A stretch of DNA of 64,000 nt. It comes from Rhodopseudomonas sp. P2A-2r. Its GTDB lineage: Bacteria; Pseudomonadota; Alphaproteobacteria; Rhizobiales; Xanthobacteraceae. Within the stretch, counting starts at the first letter, position 1. Each line of letters begins with the position of its first letter. The stretch lies in the NCBI RefSeq assembly GCF_026015985.1, contig NZ_CP110389.1, positions 6,170,001-6,234,000 of the forward strand. Direction: 5' to 3'. The notes under the pieces are model-generated. The model was not told where the DNA came from and did not search any database. It worked only from the letters and a program-made list of their open reading frames with translations. A program made the translations under genes and the position numbers. Positions 36,852 to 46,855 of this stretch are shown piece after piece.

Positions 36852-38180
36852 ATGGGGACGCGGGTGACTGCAGAAGTCCTGATCGGCGAAGGCCAAGGCG
36901 CGCATCTGGTGCCGCACCCGCTGCGTGCGGCGGTTCTCGGCGAGGTCCATGCGCGGCCCTTCACGGCCATCGAGGTGCCCTGCCGCATCATCCATTTTGC
37001 CTTCGACACCTCCGGGAGCCAGGCCCAGGTCGACCGCGCCAATCTGGTGCGGTTCTGCGAGGCCCGCGGCCTGCAGCCGCCGGGACCCCAGGAAAAGCAC
37101 CACCGCGCCCCCTTCGGCAGCATCACCCTGCGCTGGGAGCAGCATTCGGAATTCACCACCTATAGCTGGGAGATGCGCTCCGATCCCGGCGGCGTTCCGT
37201 TCCATCCCGAGGCTGCCTCATTGGCCTCGCCGATGACGCTCGTGCCGCAGCCCGGCCCGTTGCTGGTCGCCATCGACCTGCACGCGTTGCCGGAGGACGG
37301 CGTGCGCACCGCGCCGGAGCGCCTGTTCGACCGCGCCAGCCTCGCGGTGGCGGAGAATTCCGACGGGGCGGCGCTGTATGCCACCGATTTCAAGCCGGGG
37401 CCGTCGGGCTTCGTGCGTATCCTGCTGGTCGATCGCGGCATGTCGGCGGAACGCGCCGGCGCGCTGGCGCAGCGGGTGATCGAGCTGGAAACCTACCGCA
37501 CGCTGGCGCTGCTCGGCCTGCCGGAAGCGCAACGGCTGGCGCCGTCGATCGGCGCCAGCGAACAGCGCCTCGCCGAGGTGACCCAGGAGATGCGCCAGCC
37601 CGGCGACCTCGCCAGCAACCACCGGCTGCTCTACGAACTCACGGCGCTGGCCGCCGACGTCGAGGCCGGCGCGGCCATCAGCGGCTTCCGCTTCGGCGCC
37701 AGCCGCGCCTATGAGGATATCGTCACCCAGCGGCTGCAGACGATCGGCGAGCGCAAGGTCGGGGGCTTGCCGACCTGGACCTCGTTTCTCGCCCGCCGCA
37801 TGAAGCCGGCGCTGCGCACCTGCGTCACCATCGAGAACCGCCAGGCCAACCTGTCGGTGAAGCTGACCCGCGCCGCCAACCTGCTGCGCACCCGCGTCGA
37901 TGTCGAACTGGAACAGCAGAACCAGGAACTGCTGAAATCCATGAACGCCCGCACCCGGCTGCAGCTCCGGCTGCAGACCACGGTGGAAGGGCTGTCAGTG
38001 GCGGCGATCACCTATTACGTGGTCAGCCTGTTCGGCTATCTCGCCAAAGCTGCACATGACAGCGGCCGGCTGCATCTGGAGCCGAGCATCGTCACCGCCG
38101 CCTTCGTGCCGGTGGCCGCGCTCGCCATCTGGTGGACGGTGCGCAGCATCAGGCGCAAGCACGTCAGCGGCGAGGATTGA
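36852..38180 (+). CDS. DUF3422 family membrane-anchored protein
   Basis: Protein of about 442 residues: a large soluble N-terminal part with PLRAAVLGEVHARPF, the helical middle IENRQANLSVKLTRAANLLR and, at the C-terminus, two membrane helices (around VEGLSVAAITYYVVSLFGYL and IVTAAFVPVAALAIWW). The layout is that of DUF3422 proteins, common in rhizobia and of unknown function. The start is uncertain: ATG 36852, ATG 36804 or GTG 36864. It is divergent from hemC. Confidence 0.8.
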   Translation: MGTRVTAEVLIGEGQGAHLVPHPLRAAVLGEVHARPFTAIEVPCRIIHFAFDTSGSQAQVDRANLVRFCEARGLQPPGPQEKHHRAPFGSITLRWEQHSEFTTYSWEMRSDPGGVPFHPEAASLASPMTLVPQPGPLLVAIDLHALPEDGVRTAPERLFDRASLAVAENSDGAALYATDFKPGPSGFVRILLVDRGMSAERAGALAQRVIELETYRTLALLGLPEAQRLAPSIGASEQRLAEVTQEMRQPGDLASNHRLLYELTALAADVEAGAAISGFRFGASRAYEDIVTQRLQTIGERKVGGLPTWTSFLARRMKPALRTCVTIENRQANLSVKLTRAANLLRTRVDVELEQQNQELLKSMNARTRLQLRLQTTVEGLSVAAITYYVVSLFGYLAKAAHDSGRLHLEPSIVTAAFVPVAALAIWWTVRSIRRKHVSGED

Positions 38181-38189
38181 GCGGCCCTC

Positions 38190-38222
38190 TTTCTTCACCC
38201 TCCCTCCAGGGGAGGGTAAGAA
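38190..38222. repeat. short hairpin CCCTCCCTCCAGGGGAGGG between convergent genes
   Basis: A shortened family-2 hairpin lying 10 bases after the DUF3422 stop and 4 bases before the end of the convergent OYE-type gene. It probably acts as a bidirectional terminator or transcript stabiliser. Confidence 0.5.
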
Positions 38223-38225
38223 AAG

Positions 38226-39338
38226 CTACCTTCCCCCGAACTTCGTCGCGCCGAACAATTCCTTCTGCGTCGACGGCTGCGAGCGCCAGTATTGCGGCGG
38301 GGCTTCCACCGTGGCGCCCAGCACTGCTGCGGCGTGCCACGGCCAGCGCGGATCGTAGAGCACGCCGCGCGCCAGCGCGACCATGTCGGCCTTGCCCGAC
38401 GCCACGATCTCCTCGGCCTGCTGCGGGTCGGTGATCAGACCGACCGCGATGGTCGGCAGTCCCGTCGCCGCCTTGATGGCCTCGGCGAACGGCACCTGGT
38501 AACCCGGGCTCAGCGCGATCTTCTGCAGCGGCGACACGCCGCCGGAAGACGCATCGATCCAGTCGACGCCGCGCTTCTTCAATTCCTTCGCAAACACGAT
38601 GGTCTGTTCGAGATCCCAGCCGCCCTCAACCCAGTCGGTGGACGAGACGCGCACGCCCACCGGCCTGTCCTCCGGGAATGCGCCGCGCACCGCGTCGAAC
38701 ACCTCGAGCGGAAACCGCATACGGTTTTCCAGTGAGCCGCCGTAAGCGTCGCTGCGCTGGTTGGAAATCGGCGACAGGAATTCGTGCAGCAGGTAGCCGT
38801 GCGCGGCGTGGATCTCCAGCGCGTCGATGCCCAGCCGTGCTGCGCGCCTGGCGGTGGCAATGAAGGCATCGCGCACGCGCGCGAGGCCGGCCTCGTCGAA
38901 CGGCACCGGCGCTACCTCGCCGGGCTTCTGCGCCAGGGCCGATGGGGCGTTAGCGATCCAGCCGCCCTCAGACACCGGGATCTGCTGGCCGCCGTCCCAC
39001 GGCGCATGGCTCGACGCCTTGCGGCCGGCATGGGCGACCTGCATGGCCACCGGCATCTTCGAATGCTTGCGGATCGCCGCCAGGGCCGTCTTCAGCGCCT
39101 GCTCGGTGGCGTCATCGTAGAGCCCGAGATCACCCGGCGTGATGCGGCCGAGCGCCTCCACCGCAGTGGCCTCAAGGCACAGCAAGCCGGCGCCGGACAG
39201 CGCCAGCGAGCCCAGATGGATCACGTGCCATTCATTGGCTTTGCCGTCCTCGGACGAATACTGGCACATCGGCGAGATCACGATGCGGTTGGGCAAGGTC
39301 AGGCCGCGCAGGGTGATCGGGGAGAACAAGGCGCTCAT
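38226..39338 (-). CDS. NADH:flavin oxidoreductase, OYE family (YqjM/XenA class)
   Basis: Ene-reductase of 370 residues with an FMN TIM barrel. The opening SPITLRGLTLPNRIVISPM, then Cys25-Gln-Tyr (CQYSSEDG), is the YqjM-class mark; QVAHAGRKA and EIHAAHGYLLHEFLSP supply the active-site histidines and barrel strands. It reduces activated C=C bonds of enals, enones or nitro compounds with NAD(P)H. The ATG at 39338 has GGATGG just upstream. It lies 29 bases after the TetR gene, which probably controls it. Confidence 0.91.
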   Translation of the reverse strand: MSALFSPITLRGLTLPNRIVISPMCQYSSEDGKANEWHVIHLGSLALSGAGLLCLEATAVEALGRITPGDLGLYDDATEQALKTALAAIRKHSKMPVAMQVAHAGRKASSHAPWDGGQQIPVSEGGWIANAPSALAQKPGEVAPVPFDEAGLARVRDAFIATARRAARLGIDALEIHAAHGYLLHEFLSPISNQRSDAYGGSLENRMRFPLEVFDAVRGAFPEDRPVGVRVSSTDWVEGGWDLEQTIVFAKELKKRGVDWIDASSGGVSPLQKIALSPGYQVPFAEAIKAATGLPTIAVGLITDPQQAEEIVASGKADMVALARGVLYDPRWPWHAAAVLGATVEAPPQYWRSQPSTQKELFGATKFGGR

Positions 39339-39367
39339 GAAACCATCCAATGTGAGAGGGAAGCCGG

Positions 39368-39983
39368 TTACCTTGCGGCGACCGGAAGATCGGGAGATGC
39401 CTGGCGCAGCACCTGGGAAAACAGCACCTGCCGGAAGCGATCGATGGGCACCGGGCTGCGCTCCGCCTTGGCCAACAGATGTGCCCCCTGCAGCGACGAC
39501 ACGATGAAGCCGGCGACGGCGTCGACCGCGAAATCGGCCGGCAATTCGCCCGCCGTTACCGCGGCGCGCAGGCAATAGGCAAAAGCCTCCTGCAATTCGG
39601 CGAAGATCTCCACCAGCCGCAGGCGGATCGACTCGCAGTGGTCGGACGTCTCGGCGCTGAAATTGCCGAACAGGCAGCCGTTGCGCACGCTTTCATCGCA
39701 CTGGCGGGCGGTGTGCCCGTCGAGATAGCCCGCCAGCCGTTGCAGCGGCGGCAGCGCGTCGTTGCGCAGCGTTGCCGCCATCGCCTCCCGGCCGTGGGCC
39801 AGATAGATGTCGAGGATTTCGAGGCCGAAGGCCTCGCTTGGACGCAAAATGATTGGTGAAGGAGCCCTGCGGCACCCCGGCGGCATGCACGATGTCCCGC
39901 ACGCTGGCTCCGGCATAGCCGTGCGCATGCACCACCCTGAGGCCTTCGGTGAGCAGCCGGTCGCGGTTGGAGAGCTTGGTCAT
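39368..39983 (-). CDS. TetR family regulator of the OYE gene, frameshifted
   Basis: About 205 residues when restored. The first frame from the ATG at 39983 gives the helix-turn-helix TEGLRVVHAHGYAGASVRDI then VPQGSFTNHFASK, after which it turns to Arg-rich nonsense. The second frame starts inside with EAFGLEILDIYLAHGREAM and runs to the stop at 39368; its body matches the C-terminal half of TetR/NemR-type regulators. Removing the base at about 39836 joins SFTNHFASK to EAFGLEIL exactly as in homologues. NemR-like proteins commonly regulate OYE reductases in response to electrophiles. Confidence 0.82.
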
Positions 39984-40077
39984 CCCTTCAAGATGGCCGT
40001 CCATCTTTTGTTGTCAAGGGATTGGCGGGAAAGGGGAAGTTGGTTTGGCCACGCGCCGAGCTGTCGTAGCCCGGCCG

Positions 40078-40178
40078 GGCGCGCAATTGCGCGCCAGGAC
40101 CGGGCGACCCAGTAAACTCAGGTGTGGGTGATGGAGCCGCGGCGGCTGTGTTTACTGGGTCCCCGCATGCGCGGGGAC
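40078..40178. repeat. cluster of perfect palindromes downstream of the Hsp70 gene
   Basis: Three structures in 100 bases: an 18-base perfect palindrome GGCGCGCAATTGCGCGCC (40078-40095), an inverted pair CCCAGTAAAC/GTTTACTGGG (40108-40117 and 40150-40159) and a hairpin GTCCCCGC-N4-GCGGGGAC (40159-40178). They lie between the Hsp70 stop and the TetR start, both on the minus strand, and may end the Hsp70 transcript. Confidence 0.65.
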
Positions 40179-40196
40179 GACAGACACGGCTTTTTG

Positions 40197-41453
40197 CTAC
40201 CCCAGCGATCCGTAGCGCCGGACGGCCTCGATGGTCAGTCCCTTGCCGACGGCGCCGAACGTGTCGCCATCGATGGCGCGGGCGGATGGCACCGCGGAGA
40301 TGATGGCCTTGCGGACATGGGCGAGTTGCACCGAGCCGCCGGTCAGGAATACGGCGTCGATATCGTCCGGTCCCAGCCCCGCCTGGTCGAGACAGATTTT
40401 TATGCGCGCGGTGATACGGTCGGCGAGCGGCTGGGTGTGCCCCACCAGATCCTTGCGGGCCACACCGGCGGCCAGCCCCGGCTCGATCCATTCCAGCGCG
40501 ATGCGGGTCTTCTGCGCCTCCGACAGGCCGATCTTGGCCTCCTCGATTTCCATCGCCAGCGTGTGGCCGCGCTGCTCGTCGAGCACGCGCACCAGACGAT
40601 CGAGCAGCTCCGGCTGCTTTGCCTCGTAGCGGACCTGGCGCACCTCGCTCATCACCTTCTGCTCGTACATGCGGTTGATGTTCGACCAGGTGGCGAGATC
40701 GTGGAAATAGCCCGAGGGCACGTCGAGGCCGGCGCGCTTCATCGCCGTGCGGTAGCCGAGCAGCGGCATGATCACGCCGAGGCTGAGCTGGCGGTCGAAA
40801 TCGGTACCGCCGATGCGCACGCCGTCGTTGGCGAGAATGTCGTCCTTGCGCTCGGCATGGCGATGCCGCTGCGGGCTGAGCCGCACGATGGAGAAATCCG
40901 AGGTGCCGCCGCCGATGTCGGCGATCAGCGCGATCTCTTCCTGCGCAATGGTGCGCTCGTAATCCAGCGCGGCCGCGATCGGCTCGAACTGGAAGGTGAC
41001 TTCGTCGAAGCCGATGTCGGAGGCAATATCGCGTAAGGTCGCCTCGGCCTTGCGGTCCTGCTCCGGCGCGTTGTCGACGAAAAACACCGGGCGGCCATGC
41101 ACCACGTTGCGCAACTCGCTGCCGGTGGCGAACTCGGCGCGGCGTTTCACCGCGGCGAGATAATAAGCGATGATGTCGCGAAAGCTGGTGCGCTCGCGGC
41201 CGGTACGCGTGGTCTCCTCGATCAGCGAGGTGCCGAGGACCGATTTGAGGCTGCGCATCAGCCGGCCCGGTGCGCCCTCCACATAGGATTCGATCGCCTT
41301 GCGGCCGATCAGCACGGCGCCATCGACCTCGTAGAAGATCGCGCTGGGGATCGTGGTGTGGCTGCCCTCAAGCGCGGTCAGCACCGGAACCCCGTCCACG
41401 ACGGTGCCCAGCGTCGTATTCGACGTTCCAAAATCAAGACCGCAGGTTGACAT
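40197..41453 (-). CDS. Hsp70 family protein, YegD-type (no substrate-binding domain)
   Basis: Actin/Hsp70 ATPase domain of 418 residues: phosphate-1 loop GLDFGTSNTTLG at the start, phosphate-2 loop ADIGGGTSDFSIV and adenosine motif FLTGGSVQLAHV near the end. The length stops at the ATPase domain, so, like E. coli YegD, it lacks the peptide-binding part of DnaK. It is probably an ATP-regulated chaperone-like protein of unknown client. The ATG at 41453 has GGGAGG 9 bases upstream. It is divergent from tex. Confidence 0.9.
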   Translation of the reverse strand: MSTCGLDFGTSNTTLGTVVDGVPVLTALEGSHTTIPSAIFYEVDGAVLIGRKAIESYVEGAPGRLMRSLKSVLGTSLIEETTRTGRERTSFRDIIAYYLAAVKRRAEFATGSELRNVVHGRPVFFVDNAPEQDRKAEATLRDIASDIGFDEVTFQFEPIAAALDYERTIAQEEIALIADIGGGTSDFSIVRLSPQRHRHAERKDDILANDGVRIGGTDFDRQLSLGVIMPLLGYRTAMKRAGLDVPSGYFHDLATWSNINRMYEQKVMSEVRQVRYEAKQPELLDRLVRVLDEQRGHTLAMEIEEAKIGLSEAQKTRIALEWIEPGLAAGVARKDLVGHTQPLADRITARIKICLDQAGLGPDDIDAVFLTGGSVQLAHVRKAIISAVPSARAIDGDTFGAVGKGLTIEAVRRYGSLG

Positions 41454-41692
41454 GACCGCTCCCGGGAGGAACGTCCGTCTACACAGATCGGCGGCAGCGA
41501 TCTAGTGTTATATTTTCGCAGCGCACCGGGCTGCCGATTTGCTCGAAAGCGGCGCTTTTTGCAGCAATAACAGGCTCATCCACAGAACAATTTCCCGATG
41601 TCATGCGGGGTTGATGAATCGCTCGCCATGGGTCCATAAGCGTGACCCGACGGCGGGGACGTGATCCGCCGCGACGTGACAAGGAACTTTGC

Positions 41693-44032
41693 GTGGCAAA
41701 CATCAATCGACAGATCGCGGAAGAACTGGGCGTGCGCGAGCAGCAGGTTGCCGCCACCGTGGAATTGCTCGACGGCGGCGCCACGGTGCCGTTCGTCGCC
41801 CGCTACCGCAAGGAAATCACCGGCGCCCTCGACGACGCACAATTGCGCACGCTGGAAGAACGGCTCAACTATTTGCGCGAGCTGGAAGCGCGCCGCGTGG
41901 TGATCATCGAGTCGGTGAAGGAACAGGGCAAGCTCGACGACAAGCTGCTGGCTGCCATCATGGCCGCCGATAGCAAGGGTCGCCTCGAGGACATCTATCT
42001 GCCGTTCAAGCCGAAGCGCCGCACCAAGGCGGAAATCGCCAAGGAAGCCGGCCTCGAGCCGCTGTCGGAGCTGCTGCTGACGCAGCCGCAGAACGATCCG
42101 CTGGTGGTCGCCGCATCCTTCGTCGACGCCGAGAAGCAGGTCGCCGATGTCGCCGCGGCGCTGGACGGCGCCCGCGCCATCCTGGTCGAGCGCTTCGCCG
42201 AAGACGCCGACCTGATCGGCGCGATCCGCGAGCAGTTGTGGTCGAACGGATTGATGGCGTCCAAGGTCCGCGACGGCAAGAAAGCCGAAGGCGAGAAGTT
42301 CAAGGACTACTTCGATTTCAGCGAACCGCTGCACAAGCTGCCGTCGCATCGCATTCTCGCGATGTTCCGCGGCGAGAAGGAAGAGATTCTCGAACTGCAG
42401 ATGCAGCCCGATGCGCAGCCGGCGGTGCCGGGCGTGCCGAGCTCGTACGAACTGAAGATCATGCAGCGTTTTGCGATCTCCGATCAGGGCCGCCCCGGCG
42501 ACAAGTGGCTGACCGAGACCGCGCGCTGGGCATGGCGCACAAAAATCCAGGTGCATCTCAACATCGACCTGCGGATGCGGCTGTGGAATGCGGCGGAAAC
42601 CGAAGCCGTGCGGGTGTTCGCCTCCAACCTGCGCGACCTCCTCCTCGCGGCTCCCGCCGGTGCGCGCGTCACCATGGGCCTCGATCCCGGCTTCCGCTCC
42701 GGCGTCAAGGTCGCCATCGTCGATGCTACCGGCAAGGTGGTGGACACCACCGCGGTCTATCCGCATGAGCCGCAGCGGCAGTGGGACGCTTCGCTGGCAA
42801 CGCTGGGCAAGCTCGCGGTCAAGCACAAGGTCGACCTGATCGCCATCGGCAACGGCACCGCCTCGCGCGAGACCGACAAGCTGGCCATGGAGCTGGTGAA
42901 ACTGCTGCCGGATCTCAAGATGTCCAAGATCGTGGTGTCGGAAGCCGGCGCGTCGGTCTATTCGGCCTCGGCCTTCGCCTCCGAAGAACTGCCGGAACTC
43001 GACGTCACGCTGCGCGGCGCGGTGTCGATCGCGCGGCGCCTGCAGGATCCGCTGGCCGAACTGGTGAAGATCGATCCCAAGGCGATCGGCGTCGGCCAGT
43101 ATCAGCACGATCTCGGCGAGAGCAAGCTGGCGAAATCGCTCGATGCCGTGGTGGAAGACTGCGTGAACGCGGTGGGCGTCGATGCCAACACCGCCTCGGC
43201 GCCGCTGCTGGCGCGAGTGTCGGGTATCGGCTCGGGCCTCGCGCAGAGCATCGTGCAGCATCGCGACGCCAACGGCCCGTTCAAGTCGCGCAAGGCGCTG
43301 AAGGAAGTGCCGCGGCTTGGGCCGAAGGCGTTCGAGCAATGCGCCGGCTTCCTGCGCATCAATGATGGCGAGGATCCGCTCGACAAGTCCGGCGTGCATC
43401 CGGAAGCCTATCCGGTCGTCAGGCGGATTCTGGAAGCCACCAAGAGCGACATCAAGGCGCTGCTGGGCAGCGCCGAGATCGTCCGCCAGCTCAAGCCGCA
43501 GAATTTCGTCGACGACAAGTTCGGCCTGCCGACGGTGACCGACATCCTGCGCGAACTGGAGAAGCCCGGCCGCGATCCCCGTCCCGCCTTCAAGGCTGCG
43601 GTGTTCATGGAGGGCGTCGAGAAGCTCAGCGACCTCAAGCCCGGCATGATCCTCGAGGGCACGGTGACCAACGTCGCCGCCTTCGGCGCCTTCGTCGACA
43701 TCGGCGTGCACCAGGACGGCCTCGTGCACATCTCGGCCATGTCGCACACCTTCATCAAGGACCCGCGCGAGGTGGTGAAGTCCGGCGACATCGTCAAGGT
43801 CAAGGTGCTGGAAGTCGAAGTCGCCCGCAAGCGCATCGCGCTGACCTTGCGCATGGACGATGCCGTCGGCCCCAAGGCGGACCGCCCGCAGGCCGACCGC
43901 GGCCCGCGCGTCAACGAGCGGCAGAAGATGAGTTCGTCGGCGCCGCGCAAGCCCGGCGAGCCGGCGGTGGGCGGCGCCTTCGCCGAAGCGCTGCGCCGCG
44001 CCGCGGAAAAGGGCGCCAGCAAAGGGAAGTAG
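41693..44032 (+). CDS. tex: RNA-binding transcriptional accessory protein Tex
   Basis: Protein of 779 residues with the Tex order: N-terminal helical region from [17 protein letters not shown], YqgF-like RNase H fold around [18 protein letters not shown], helix-hairpin-helix pair ([17 protein letters not shown] and [20 protein letters not shown]) and a C-terminal S1 domain ([28 protein letters not shown]). It binds RNA and RNA polymerase and modulates transcription. The GTG at 41693 has AAGGA 7 bases upstream; an ATG-like start at 41642 would add an Arg-rich, non-family extension. Confidence 0.94.
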   Translation: MANINRQIAEELGVREQQVAATVELLDGGATVPFVARYRKEITGALDDAQLRTLEERLNYLRELEARRVVIIESVKEQGKLDDKLLAAIMAADSKGRLEDIYLPFKPKRRTKAEIAKEAGLEPLSELLLTQPQNDPLVVAASFVDAEKQVADVAAALDGARAILVERFAEDADLIGAIREQLWSNGLMASKVRDGKKAEGEKFKDYFDFSEPLHKLPSHRILAMFRGEKEEILELQMQPDAQPAVPGVPSSYELKIMQRFAISDQGRPGDKWLTETARWAWRTKIQVHLNIDLRMRLWNAAETEAVRVFASNLRDLLLAAPAGARVTMGLDPGFRSGVKVAIVDATGKVVDTTAVYPHEPQRQWDASLATLGKLAVKHKVDLIAIGNGTASRETDKLAMELVKLLPDLKMSKIVVSEAGASVYSASAFASEELPELDVTLRGAVSIARRLQDPLAELVKIDPKAIGVGQYQHDLGESKLAKSLDAVVEDCVNAVGVDANTASAPLLARVSGIGSGLAQSIVQHRDANGPFKSRKALKEVPRLGPKAFEQCAGFLRINDGEDPLDKSGVHPEAYPVVRRILEATKSDIKALLGSAEIVRQLKPQNFVDDKFGLPTVTDILRELEKPGRDPRPAFKAAVFMEGVEKLSDLKPGMILEGTVTNVAAFGAFVDIGVHQDGLVHISAMSHTFIKDPREVVKSGDIVKVKVLEVEVARKRIALTLRMDDAVGPKADRPQADRGPRVNERQKMSSSAPRKPGEPAVGGAFAEALRRAAEKGASKGK

Positions 44033-44055
44033 CTGACGCGAGCGCTGTCGTCTTC

Positions 44056-44210
44056 ACCTCTCCCCGCACTTGCGGGGAGAGGTCGGCATCGCGCGTCAGC
44101 GCGTATGCCGGGTGAGGGGCTGGCAGAGTCTCACCCGATAGTCCCCTCACCCGGAGCCCTTCGCTTCGCTCAGGCCTCCGACCTCTCCCCGCAAGCGGGG
44201 AGAGGTAAAA
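44056..44210. repeat. dispersed repeat family 2 between convergent tex and amidase genes
   Basis: Two copies of the hairpin CCTCTCCCCGC-N5-GCGGGGAGAGG (near 44057-44080 and 44188-44210) flank GCGCGTATGCCGGGTGAGGG and CCCCTCACCCGGAGCCC, which pair with each other. It fills nearly the whole gap. Confidence 0.7.
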
Positions 44211-44213
44211 GAG

Positions 44214-45391
44214 CTAAGCCTGCCCCATCTGCACCGCCAGATGCAGGATATCCTCATCGCAATTCCTGCCGCCGATGATCGAGAGGCCGAGCGGGCAGCC
44301 GTCCAGGGTCGCCGCCGGAATCGAGATCTGCGGCAGGCCGGCATGGCCGGCGAGGCACAACAATTCGATGGCGCGGGCGCGGAACAGGTCGAGCTGGTCG
44401 GCGGGCGTGTTGAGCAGCGGCGCGATGCCCGGCGATGTCGGCAGCACCATCACCGTATCCGCCGATATCAGAGACAGCAGCCGCGCCACGATCTTTTCAC
44501 GCAGCGCCTTGGCATCGGCGATCTCGCTCTTGTCCGTCACGGCGGCGGCGGCGAAGCGCTCCTTGACGCCCGGACCGAGCTTCGGCTTCACCGCCTCGAT
44601 CCACGCGCCCTGCGCCGCCCAGGCCTCCTCCGACTGCAGGACACGAAACACGTTGCGCCAGGCCGGATAGTCGCCATGGGCGACGTCGACATCCTCGCTG
44701 CTGCCGACCAGCTTGACGAGGTGTTCGAGCGCCGGCTGCAGCGCGGCGCTGACCTTTGGATCGACCGCGGCGAACAGGTCGCGTGCAATGAGCAGCTTCT
44801 TCACCGGACGCGCCGGGCGCGCACCGTCGAGCAGGACCTTGCCGACCTCTTCCATTATCTGTGGGCTGCGCGCGAACCAGCCGGCGGTGTCGTAGCTCGG
44901 CGCCAGCGGCACCGCGGCGTCGAGCGGAATGCGGCCGTGGGTGGTGCGGATGCCGTAGACGCCGCAATAGCTGGCGGGCAGCCGCACCGAACCGCCGGTG
45001 TCGGAGCCGATGGCGAAGTCGACGAGGCCGCCGGCGGTGGCCGATGCCGAACCACTCGACGAGCCGCCGGGAATGCGGCCGGGCGCAGCCGGATTGGTCG
45101 GCGTGCCGTAATGGGCATTCTCGCCGTTCAGGCTCCACGCCAGTTCGTCGGTGTGGGTCTTGCCGACAAACTTGCCGCCGGCGGCCAGCAGGCGGTCGTA
45201 GATCGGTGTCGATACCGTCGGCACCGGATGGGTTGCCAGCCATTCCGGGCTGCCGGCGGCGGTCGGCATGCCCGCGATGTCGTAGAAATCCTTCACCGCA
45301 AAGTGAGGCCCGCCAGCGGGCCTTCGGTGGTGGTCTGCACGTCGATGCGGCCATGGGCGACAAAGGCATTCAGGGTGTCGTTGATCGGCAT
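44214..45391 (-). CDS. amidase (amidase-signature family, AtzF/GatA-like), frameshifted at the start
   Basis: Hydrolase of about 392 residues when restored. The ATG at 45391 encodes MPINDTLNAFVAHGRIDVQT and reaches EGPLAGLTLR then a TGA; the other frame resumes as VKDFYDIAGMPTAAGSPEW. Adding one base to the run at 45300-45302 joins them as GLTFAVKDFYD, placing the catalytic Lys34. The rest has GGSSSGSASATAGG and nucleophile region GSDTGGSVRLPAS. It is the last gene of the Liv1-amidohydrolase operon, starting 19 bases after the upstream stop, and would complete hydrolysis of an imported amide or ureide. Confidence 0.85.
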
Positions 45392-45410
45392 CGAAATCTC
45401 CGGAGATGAA

Positions 45411-46643
45411 TCAGGCGGGCTTGTGCAACGACGCCGCCGGTTTGGTGAAGGTGCGGACGCCGCGCTTGAGGCCGAACAGCGGCTGCGCGATCTCGCATAC
45501 CGCTTCCGCCTTGGTGGCACAATCCAGCACCACGAGGTCGGCGGGGTGGCCGACGGCAATGCCGTAATCCGCGGCATTGAGGATCTTCGCCGAGCAGGAG
45601 GTCACCATGTCGAGGCAGCCGGCGAGTTCGGCCATGGCGCCCACCTGCAGCACGTTGGCATAGAGGTTGATCATGCGGATCAGCGAGACGTCGCCGAACG
45701 GCGTGAACGGGTTGAGCACGTTGTTGGTGGAGATGTTGGCGTTGACCCCGCGCGCACGCAGCCCATGCGCGGAGGTGACGCCGCGCGGCACGTTGAATGC
45801 GCTGTCGCGCCCGGTGAAGAACAGGTCGGTGGCCGGCAGCACGGTGACCGCGACGCCGGCATTGGCGAGCCGCTTCGCGGCGGCCTCGAAATCCGCCTTG
45901 GGCATCGCCGACAGTTTCGTCACGTGGCCGATGGCGACGCGGCCACCCCAGCCGGTGGCGTCCGCCATGCGGCAGACCTCGTCGAGATCGAGATGCGCGG
46001 GATCGAGGCCGAAGTCGAGATGGAAATCGATGTCGGTGCCGAATTGTTGCGCCATCGCGAATATCTTTGCGATCTGGCCGTGCGAATCCTTGTCCATGTA
46101 GGGCGCGCCACCGGCCACGTCGGCGCCTTCCTGCATGGCCTGCAGCATGACGTCCTCGCAGCCGGGATCGTCGAGCAGGCCTTCCTGCGGGAACACGCAG
46201 AGCTGCAGGTCGATGGCCCAGGCGTAGTCCTTCTTCAACTGCTTCAGCGCGCGAAAACTGGTGAGGCCGACGCGGGGATCGACCTCCACATGGGTGCGCA
46301 TCCGGTTGGTGCCGTTCTTGATCGCCTTCTCCAGCGTCGTTGACGCCCGCGCATAGACGTCTTCCTCCGTGAAGCCGCGCTTGGCTTTCGCCACCTCGCC
46401 GATCGCCTCGTCCAGCGATCCCTTCTCGCAATTGCAGCGGCCAAGCAGGCAGGACTTGTCGAGATGGATATGGGTCTCGATGAAGCCGGGGATGACGAGA
46501 CGACCCTTCACGTCTTCTTCCGGCGCGCCGGTGGCGGCGAGCCCCGCCTCGATCGCGGCGAAGCGGCCATTGCTGATGCCGATATCGGCCAGGCCTGCGC
46601 GGTCGACGATGGCGGCGTTGCGGAGAATGAGATCGAAGGTCAT
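45411..46643 (-). CDS. amidohydrolase, cytosine deaminase/AtzC-like
   Basis: Metal-dependent amidohydrolase of 410 residues. The first metal motif is THIHLDKSCLLG (about residues 57-68), a central THVEVDPRVG, DFHLDFGLD and GHVTKLSA hold further metal His residues, and TDLFFTGRDS is near the C-terminal metal Asp. HxHLDK is the pattern of cytosine deaminase and isopropylammelide hydrolase AtzC. The expected reaction is hydrolytic deamination of a ring or amine, releasing ammonia or an amine. The ATG at 46643 has AGGA 8 bases upstream. It lies between the Liv1 importer and an amidase on one strand. Confidence 0.85.
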   Translation of the reverse strand: MTFDLILRNAAIVDRAGLADIGISNGRFAAIEAGLAATGAPEEDVKGRLVIPGFIETHIHLDKSCLLGRCNCEKGSLDEAIGEVAKAKRGFTEEDVYARASTTLEKAIKNGTNRMRTHVEVDPRVGLTSFRALKQLKKDYAWAIDLQLCVFPQEGLLDDPGCEDVMLQAMQEGADVAGGAPYMDKDSHGQIAKIFAMAQQFGTDIDFHLDFGLDPAHLDLDEVCRMADATGWGGRVAIGHVTKLSAMPKADFEAAAKRLANAGVAVTVLPATDLFFTGRDSAFNVPRGVTSAHGLRARGVNANISTNNVLNPFTPFGDVSLIRMINLYANVLQVGAMAELAGCLDMVTSCSAKILNAADYGIAVGHPADLVVLDCATKAEAVCEIAQPLFGLKRGVRTFTKPAASLHKPA

Positions 46644-46680
46644 GGGTGGGTCCTTGTCTTGAAGCAAGTTGGAGCCGTGT

Positions 46681-46835
46681 CCCGGACGCGGTGCGGCATT
46701 CTCAGGCGATGCACTTGCATCGCCGCTATGCCGCTCCGCAGATCCGGGACCGTAGCAAGCGCGGCGTTTGTGGCGGTCCCGGATCTGCAGTGCACTACGC
46801 CGCCGAGAGGCGGCGCAATGCACTGCGTCCGGGAC
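46681..46835. repeat. dispersed palindromic repeat, family 1 copy E
   Basis: Begins CCCGGACGCGGTGCGGCATT and ends CAATGCACTGCGTCCGGGAC, very close to copy A, including the ATGCACTTGCATCGCC hairpin and CGCCGCC palindrome. It lies between the Liv fusion gene and the amidohydrolase gene of the same operon, where it could reduce read-through. Confidence 0.8.
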
Positions 46836-46855
46836 ACGGGCTGAGTAATGACCAT

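Noticed and set aside
41576..43747. Long open frame (about 720 codons) on the minus strand, antisense to tex
   Set aside because: High-GC codon use opens antisense frames; the translation is His/Arg/Gln-rich without domains, and tex on the plus strand is full length and conserved.
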